Source: Sphingobacteriaceae bacterium (GTDB taxonomy: Bacteria; Bacteroidota; Bacteroidia; B-17B0; Aurantibacillaceae). Taken from it: 64,000 bases of DNA. Below are positions 59,178 through 64,000 of the stretch, one piece after another. The notes under the pieces were generated by a model, which had not been told where the DNA came from, made no database searches, and worked only from the letters and a program-made list of their open reading frames with translations. A program made the translations under genes and the position numbers. The first letter of the stretch is position 1. Every line of letters starts with the position of its first letter. Location: NCBI GenBank assembly GCA_947480015.1, contig CANKBS010000011.1, forward strand, positions 43,923 to 107,922, given 5' to 3'.

Positions 59178-60029
59178 TCAGGCTTTTGCTCCGGCAACCA
59201 TATCACAAAGGGCTTTACCTTCTTCTGCAACCAAAAGGATGCGTTTTTCACTTAAGCCGGCTTTGGTAAGGATATCTTTATTTAAGCAGATATCCTTTGC
59301 AAGTACAAAGTCTTTGCTCAGTAACCACTGTTTTTCTTCTTTCGTTAAACTCGAAAGGCAGGTTACCGGATAGAGACCACTCTCATCAATAAGTTCGCGT
59401 AAAGAAGTACCGACCGGGTAATCCCAGCCAAGTAAATTAATTTGCTTGCAGGTAGCAAAAGCAATGGCATCACCGGTAAAACGCGAATTGGTAGCAATCC
59501 AGCCTTTCACTTTTTCGGTGGCCGTTTTAAAAGCACCATTGGCAAGTACATCTTCAAATCGTGAGTGGATATAAAGCGGCGTTTTCACATCAACATTCAT
59601 GCCGTTAGCATTCCGGTATTTACATTCTATTAATACGATTTCATTCCCCTTTCTTCCAATCACATCTATTTCATGTGTTACACAAACACCATTTACTATT
59701 TGGCCAATAGAAACGGCATAACCTTTGGTTTCAAATAATTTACCAATAAATTTTTCAAAGGGAAAACCCGAGGGACCTAATTCCATTATCCCTTGTTTAA
59801 GCTGATACCTGCCTGCCATGGGTTTTGATTGGGCGCGAATTAGTCGAAACGCCTCGCTATAAATTTTTTTAGTGCTAATGCCGTGATATAATTTAGGCAT
59901 GAGTTTTTTTAGCACCTCATCTATCTCAGGTTTGGCAGCCCGCGTGCGTTCTAAAGAATGACGTAGTTTTTTAATAGAAAACGGTTCTGTTAAACCGGAG
60001 GCTTTGGTAACAAGAATATTTTTTTTCAT
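59178..60029 (-). CDS. ATP-cone domain fused to an Mrr-like PD-(D/E)XK nuclease
   Basis: A 283 aa protein. Residues 1-85 are an ATP-cone (VTKASGLTEPFSIKKLRHSLERT), known as the nucleotide sensor of NrdR and class I/III ribonucleotide reductases. Residues 90-200 are a restriction-endonuclease fold of the Mrr type: GFPFEKFIGKLFETKGY, Asp122 in THEIDVIG, and Glu135-x-Lys137 in LIECKYR. The C-terminal 60 residues look like a helix-hairpin-helix region (NKDILTKAGLSEKRILLVAEEGK). A nucleotide-controlled DNA or RNA nuclease is likely; its target is unknown. Confidence 0.8.
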   Translation of the reverse strand: MKKNILVTKASGLTEPFSIKKLRHSLERTRAAKPEIDEVLKKLMPKLYHGISTKKIYSEAFRLIRAQSKPMAGRYQLKQGIMELGPSGFPFEKFIGKLFETKGYAVSIGQIVNGVCVTHEIDVIGRKGNEIVLIECKYRNANGMNVDVKTPLYIHSRFEDVLANGAFKTATEKVKGWIATNSRFTGDAIAFATCKQINLLGWDYPVGTSLRELIDESGLYPVTCLSSLTKEEKQWLLSKDFVLAKDICLNKDILTKAGLSEKRILLVAEEGKALCDMVAGAKA

Positions 60030-60148
60030 CGTATCTTAAACAAAAATACAGTAATTGACCCTATTATACATAAAATCAAATTCACAAATATGCACAGTGA
60101 CTATGAAATTATAAGAGAAATACGTATTTTTAGTCAAACAAAATTACT

Positions 60149-60574
60149 ATGGAAAACATTTCGCACGAATCGGTTTTGGTATTATTAATTCGCGTTATTC
60201 TCGGCATCCTATTTTTCTTTCAGGGTTATGATAAATTATTTAAAGTAAAAATAACGGGAGTAATCGCGTTTTTTGAGGAGGAAATGAAAGGCAAAAACGT
60301 ACCACGCTTTATATTGACTTCGTCGGCTTATTTCACCTCCTACGTTGAGTTTTTCTGTGGGGGTTTAGTTATTCTAGGTTTATTTAAAACCACAGCCCTT
60401 TATTTACTGGGTTTTGATTTAGTGCTGGTGTGTGGGGCCTTTAGCATGCTAAAACCTATGTGGGATATGCAATTACTTTTCCCGCGATTGATTTTACTGG
60501 CGGCTTCTTTATTTTTTCCGACTAATTGGGATGTCATTTCATTTGATCACCTAATCAAACCCTGGATCCATTAG
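60149..60574 (+). CDS. DoxX-family membrane protein
   Basis: A 141 aa protein with four membrane helices and the DoxX blocks LLIRVILGILFFFQGYDKLF and AYFTSYVEFFCGGLVILGLF. Members are small quinone- or redox-linked membrane proteins, mostly of unknown role. It stands alone between the ATP-cone nuclease and the exporter operon. No promoter was assigned. Confidence 0.85.
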   Translation: MENISHESVLVLLIRVILGILFFFQGYDKLFKVKITGVIAFFEEEMKGKNVPRFILTSSAYFTSYVEFFCGGLVILGLFKTTALYLLGFDLVLVCGAFSMLKPMWDMQLLFPRLILLAASLFFPTNWDVISFDHLIKPWIH

Positions 60575-60657
60575 TAATTCGCGAATAGAGCCGGTTAAAT
60601 ACGACAAACATCATATTTTTAAATGAATTCCGGAGTACCGTTTTTATACTTAATACG

Positions 60658-60665
60658 TAACTTTG
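60658..60665 (+). promoter_or_regulatory. -7 box of the exporter operon
   Basis: TAACTTTG is a full TAnnTTTG match, 7 bp before the ATG of the HlyD/MacA-like gene at 60673. Confidence 0.55.
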
Positions 60666-60672
60666 TGGTATT

Positions 60673-61752
60673 ATGTACACGAAAATTCTTTTAGCGTTTT
60701 CATTGTTTTTGTTTAGCTGCAAAAGCAAAGTAGAAAAAATAAAACCCACACGCGAACCAATTTCTGAATCCATTTATGCTTCCGGCATTGTAAAAAGTCG
60801 CGATCAATATCAGGCCTATGCAACCGTAAATGGCATTGTTGAAAAGGTATTAGTAGTAGAAGGCGACAAAGTAAAAAAAGGTCAGGTTATATTAACCATC
60901 TCCAATGAAGCTCAGCGTTTGAATAAAGAAAACGCCGAACTGGCGGCTAATTTTTCGGATTACAATGCAAACCAAGGTAAATTAAACGAATCAAAATTAT
61001 TACTCGAACTTTCTAAAAATAAAATGAAGAACGACTCTGCCTTGTTCTTTCGTCAAAGCGCTCTTTGGCAGCAACAAATTGGCACGAAGGTAGAATTCGA
61101 ACAACGGGATTTGGCTTATCAAAACTCAAAGGCAGCGTATTATTCGTCGCTGGTGCGTTTGGCCGATCTTAAAAGGCAATTGGATTTTAATTCGATGCAG
61201 TCTAAAAAAAATCTGCTTATCTCTTCAAAACTGGCAAGTGATTTTACCTTAACCAGCGAAATAGATGGTGTGGTTTACGCGCTTAACAAATTAAAAGGAG
61301 AATTGGTTGGGGCACAAACACCCCTAGCAACCATAGGTGATGCCACGCATTTTATTCTCGAAATGCAAGTTGATGAATATGATATTTTGAAGATTAAACA
61401 AGATCAATCGGTACTGGTGACCCTCGACAGTTATAAGGGGAAAGTGTTTGAGGCAAAAGTGTCTCGCATTAATCCTCTCATGAATGAACGCAGCAAAACG
61501 TTTTTAGTGGAAGCTGTTTTTGTCCAACAACCAGAGCTCCTTTATCCCAACGTAACCTTTGAAGCTAACATTGTGGTGCAGTCGAAAGATAAAGCACTTT
61601 TGATTCCACGAAATTTTATTCTCAACGATTCGGTAGTGGTAAAAAGTAATGGCGAGAGACTGGTTGTAAAAACCGGTCTGCGTGATTATAAAAAAATTGA
61701 AATTCTTTCCGGACTCAGCCTCGATGATGAGTTGGTAAATCCAAACAAATGA
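60673..61752 (+). CDS. Periplasmic adaptor lipoprotein (HlyD/MacA-like)
   Basis: A 359 aa lipoprotein with Cys16 in LFSCKSK. VNGIVEKVLVVEGDKVKKGQVI is the lipoyl half-motif, a coiled-coil hairpin of about 90 residues follows (NKENAELAAN to QLDFNSM), and SEIDGVVYALNKLKGE closes the barrel. It joins the ABC permease (overlap of 4 bp) and ATPase as a MacAB-like exporter. The substrate is unknown. Confidence 0.88.
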   Translation: MYTKILLAFSLFLFSCKSKVEKIKPTREPISESIYASGIVKSRDQYQAYATVNGIVEKVLVVEGDKVKKGQVILTISNEAQRLNKENAELAANFSDYNANQGKLNESKLLLELSKNKMKNDSALFFRQSALWQQQIGTKVEFEQRDLAYQNSKAAYYSSLVRLADLKRQLDFNSMQSKKNLLISSKLASDFTLTSEIDGVVYALNKLKGELVGAQTPLATIGDATHFILEMQVDEYDILKIKQDQSVLVTLDSYKGKVFEAKVSRINPLMNERSKTFLVEAVFVQQPELLYPNVTFEANIVVQSKDKALLIPRNFILNDSVVVKSNGERLVVKTGLRDYKKIEILSGLSLDDELVNPNK

Positions 61753-63008
61753 AATCAAAACTGATCTTCAGCATTTCGCGTTCGCTGTTGCTGGCACGCT
61801 GGAAACAAACGCTGGTTGCGGCTATTGGGGTTACCTTCAGCATTACCATGTTTATTGCCTTGTTGGGTTTTATGAATGGCTTAAACGATTTGTTGGACGG
61901 CCTAGTTATAAACCGCACGCCGCACGTTCGCTTGTACAACGAAATACAAGCTTCTAAAATTCAACCCATCGATCGTTCGGTCAACTATAAGAACAGCCAT
62001 AATTTTATCAGTTCGGTAAAGCCTAAAAACGAACGACTCGAAATATACAACAATGCAGCCATTATGAATTCGCTTAAAAAAGATTCGCGTGTATTGGGAT
62101 TTGCACCAAAAATAACGGCACAGGTTTTTTATAATGTGGGAGCTATTGATTTAACAGGCGTTATAAATGGTATTGATGTGGAAGCAGAGAATCGTTTGTT
62201 TTTATTTAGCGACTATGTTACGGCCGGTAATTACATTGACCTTAAGAATACGCCAAACAGCATTATTTTGGGTAAAGGAGCAGCCGAAAAGATGCTGGCT
62301 AACATTGGCGATGTTATTCAGGTTACTACCACTAAAGGCGAGCGCATGCAATTAAAAGTGGTTGGATTTTTTCAATCAGGTTTGCAAGAAATTGATAAGG
62401 TGCAAAGTTATGCCTCCATTACTACGGCTCAAAAATTACTGGGCGAATCGAGTAATTACATTACCGATATTCAGATTAAACTAAAAGATATAGTGATGGC
62501 GCCCGCTGTAGCTAAAGGATTAGAACAACTTTATGACGTTGAAGCTTTGGATATTCAAACAGCAAATTCGCAGTTTGAGACCGGAAGTTTTGTACGCACA
62601 CTTATCTCGTATGCGGTTGGAATTACCCTACTTATTGTTGCAGGCTTTGGTATTTACAATATATTAAATATGATGATTTATGAAAAAATGGATTCTATCG
62701 CGATCTTAAAAGCCACCGGTTTTTCGGGTAAAGATGTGAATCGCATTTTTATCACCATTGCATTAAGCATTGGCGTTTTTGGGGGATTATTAGGCTTATT
62801 ATGCGGCTTGGGATTATCCGGACTCATCGATCAAATTCCATTTAATACTGCAGCCTTGCCAACCGTAAAAACCTACCCGGTTAACTACGATCTTAAGTTT
62901 TATATCATAGGGGGAATTTTTTCAATTGTAACCACTTATTTTGCAGGTTATTTTCCATCACGCAAGGCAAGTAAGATCGATCCGGTTATCATCATCAGAG
63001 GCAAGTAA
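61749..63008 (+). CDS. MacB/FtsX-type ABC transporter permease
   Basis: A 419 aa membrane protein with one N-terminal helix (WKQTLVAAIGVTFSITMFIALLGF), a large periplasmic domain (about 60-270) and three C-terminal helices (ISYAVGITLLIVAGFGIYNILNMMI and two more), the usual FtsX layout. It lies between the adaptor and the ATPase. It is likely to export a lipoprotein, lipid or peptide. Confidence 0.9.
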   Translation: MKSKLIFSISRSLLLARWKQTLVAAIGVTFSITMFIALLGFMNGLNDLLDGLVINRTPHVRLYNEIQASKIQPIDRSVNYKNSHNFISSVKPKNERLEIYNNAAIMNSLKKDSRVLGFAPKITAQVFYNVGAIDLTGVINGIDVEAENRLFLFSDYVTAGNYIDLKNTPNSIILGKGAAEKMLANIGDVIQVTTTKGERMQLKVVGFFQSGLQEIDKVQSYASITTAQKLLGESSNYITDIQIKLKDIVMAPAVAKGLEQLYDVEALDIQTANSQFETGSFVRTLISYAVGITLLIVAGFGIYNILNMMIYEKMDSIAILKATGFSGKDVNRIFITIALSIGVFGGLLGLLCGLGLSGLIDQIPFNTAALPTVKTYPVNYDLKFYIIGGIFSIVTTYFAGYFPSRKASKIDPVIIIRGK

Positions 63009-63009
63009 A

Positions 63010-63690
63010 ATGGGCACGAAAATTCTGGAAGCCATATCGATTTCAAAATACTTTCACGATCCCGTGCGCATTCAGGTTTTGAATCAAATCAACTTCAGTA
63101 TTAATAAAGGAGAATTTGTTTCAGTGATCGGTAAATCGGGTTGCGGAAAATCAACGCTCTTGTACATATTATCTACCATGGATACCGATTATGATGGCGA
63201 CTTGATAATTGATAGGATCAGTATGCGCGATAAAAAAGAAGCGGAACTCGCTCGTGTACGTAATGAAAAAATCGGCTTTGTGTTTCAGTTTCATTATTTG
63301 CTCAATGAATTTTCGGTTTTACGCAATGTCATGTTGCCGGGATTAAAGCTCGCAAAACTTTCGGAGAAAGAGGTAGAAGCCAAAGCTTATGAAAAATTAA
63401 AAATGCTAGGAATAGAGAACGAAGCTTTAAAGAATCCCAATCAATTGTCGGGCGGACAAAAACAAAGAGTAGCCATAGCAAGGGCTTTAATTAATGATCC
63501 ACTCCTTATTATGGGTGATGAACCAACCGGCAACTTAGATAAAAAAAATTCGGAAGTGGTATTTGATATTTTTCAGGAACTGGCTCAGACGTATAATCAG
63601 TCCTTGTTAATTGTAACCCACGACAATGAATTTGCAGCCCGCACCCATCGAATCATCGAAATGGAAGATGGAAAAATAATTAAAATGTGA
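63010..63690 (+). CDS. ABC transporter ATP-binding protein (MacB/LolD-like)
   Basis: A 226 aa ATPase. Walker A is GKSGCGKST, the signature LSGGQKQRVAIARAL, Walker B LLIMGDEPTGNLD and the His switch VTHDNEF. The ATG at 63010, one base after the permease stop, was chosen over an upstream frame that overlaps the permease. It completes the exporter operon. Confidence 0.93.
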   Translation: MGTKILEAISISKYFHDPVRIQVLNQINFSINKGEFVSVIGKSGCGKSTLLYILSTMDTDYDGDLIIDRISMRDKKEAELARVRNEKIGFVFQFHYLLNEFSVLRNVMLPGLKLAKLSEKEVEAKAYEKLKMLGIENEALKNPNQLSGGQKQRVAIARALINDPLLIMGDEPTGNLDKKNSEVVFDIFQELAQTYNQSLLIVTHDNEFAARTHRIIEMEDGKIIKM

Positions 63691-63757
63691 GGACGAGTTT
63701 TTAATGTTTAGTGCTTAGTTTTTAGTGTTTGGTTAACACAATTTCAGCAAAAAAAAT

Positions 63758-63782
63758 CTTAGTGTTCTTAGTTTCTTAGTGG
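63758..63782. repeat. TTAGTG-type short repeat
   Basis: CTTAGTG and relatives repeat with about 7-bp spacing here (63758-63782), with looser copies at 63707-63730. It resembles the reverse complement of CACAGAG-type repeats such as that at 31484. It lies between the exporter and the IS insertion. Confidence 0.4.
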
Positions 63783-63783
63783 T

Positions 63784-63867
63784 TTAAATCAAGATCGGTT
63801 GTTTCGCATGATGAAAAACCATGATGGGTACTTTTGAATGATAGGCGAGTTCTGGAGTTAGTAGCTT
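63784..63867 (-). pseudogene. C-terminal end of a universal stress protein gene, cut by the IS
   Basis: On the minus strand a frame from 63867 to TAA at 63784-63786 reads LLTPELAYHSKVPIMVFHH, typical of the end of UspA-type proteins (AYHxKVPVLV). Its upstream part is replaced by the IS left end at 63868. The rest of the gene may lie beyond the IS outside the window. Confidence 0.6.
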
Positions 63868-64000
63868 TGAGTGGACAAAAAAGTTAAGCTGATAAGCTGT
63901 AACTTAAAGTCATGAAAAAAGAAAGAATCTTTTACAGTAAAGAGTTTAAACTCAAGGCTGTCGAATTATGCAACCAAAGAGGCAGTGTTGCCAGTGTTGC
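63868..64000 (+). mobile_element. Left end of an IS3-family insertion sequence
   Basis: TGAGTGGACAAAAAAGTTAA starts at 63868 and looks like an IS3-type terminal repeat (TG at the tip). The transposase frame begins 44 bp inside. The right end is outside the window. The insertion breaks the usp frame. Confidence 0.65.
63912..64000 (+). CDS. IS3-family transposase OrfA, N-terminal part
   Basis: From the ATG at 63912 the frame reads MKKERIFYSKEFKLKAVELC then NQRGSVASV and leaves the window. This is the HTH_Tnp_1 start of IS3-type OrfA proteins (YSKEFKLKAVEL). It binds the IS ends. OrfB should follow outside the window. Confidence 0.85.
   Translation, partial: MKKERIFYSKEFKLKAVELCNQRGSVASV

Noticed and set aside
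59066..59251. 60-residue minus-strand frame at the end of the ATP-cone gene
   Set aside because: It overlaps the ATP-cone gene and stops inside the remnant region; treated as part of the possible decayed sequence, not as a gene.
31442..64000. Nitrate, nitrite or nitrous pathway genes other than nor and nos
   Set aside because: No nirS, nirK, nrfA, nar or nap signature was seen, so complete denitrification is not claimed.
1..64000. tRNA and rRNA genes
   Set aside because: No cloverleaf-like or rRNA-like sequence was recognised in the intergenic regions on reading; a tRNAscan run would be decisive.

Overview
This window looks like a chromosome segment from a Bacteroidota bacterium of the Flavobacteriales/Chitinophagales kind; no rank below phylum can be supported. 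The signs are TAnnTTTG -7 promoter boxes, a type IX secretion C-terminal sorting domain on an aminopeptidase, a PorT-like protein, an S46 dipeptidyl-peptidase, a fused CcoN/CcoO cbb3 oxidase and a clade II (Sec/lipoprotein) NosZ. Base composition is AT-rich except for a few GC-rich intergenic repeats.

Layout. 1-12969 is mostly housekeeping: the end of homogentisate dioxygenase, trpS, a COG2509 flavoprotein, porT, panD, a flippase-like protein, rfaE2, lptD, an amidase and an S46 peptidase. 12970-13746 carries no gene but holds two repeat families. 13747-22694 is one minus-strand operon for microaerobic respiration (ccoS, ccoNO, ccoQ-like, ccoP, ccoG, ccoH, a SafE-type protein, a PLP decarboxylase, hemN). 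A Crp/Fnr regulator and a His-containing membrane protein follow on the plus strand. 25279-28118 is a copper-type TonB receptor plus lipoprotein. 28290-30761 is an Fe-S Rrf2 regulator with a B12-dependent ribonucleotide reductase. 31612-41903 is a second long minus-strand operon: an NMO-like flavoprotein, nadA, nadB, tryptophanase, tyrosine phenol-lyase, norC, an unusual norB, proline dehydrogenase and a small membrane protein. 42069-44465 encodes a fasciclin lipoprotein, a thioredoxin-like protein and a RIC di-iron repair protein. 46617-52939 is a nos cluster (cytochrome c, nosZ, nosL fusion, nosD, nosF, nosY). 53111-60029 holds a CcoI-type copper ATPase, pdxH, a desaturase, a beta-CASP hydrolase and an ATP-cone nuclease. 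The right end has DoxX, a MacAB-like exporter, and an IS3-type element that cuts a universal-stress-protein gene.

How it works together. This is a low-oxygen and nitrogen-oxide island. cbb3 oxidase, a NOR-like complex and NosZ are the electron acceptors. Copper uptake (TonB receptor), copper export to the periplasm (CcoI) and NosDFYL supply metal. HemN and a class II RNR provide oxygen-independent heme and deoxynucleotide synthesis. RIC repairs NO-damaged iron centres. Two operator types tie it together. TGA-N6-TCA Crp/Fnr sites lie at nearly constant distance from TAnnTTTG boxes before at least six units. A GGAT-N6-ATCC palindrome lies before both the Rrf2-nrdJ unit and the NMO-nad-tna-nor operon. 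No nitrate or nitrite reductase is visible here, so the window supports NO and N2O reduction but not full denitrification.
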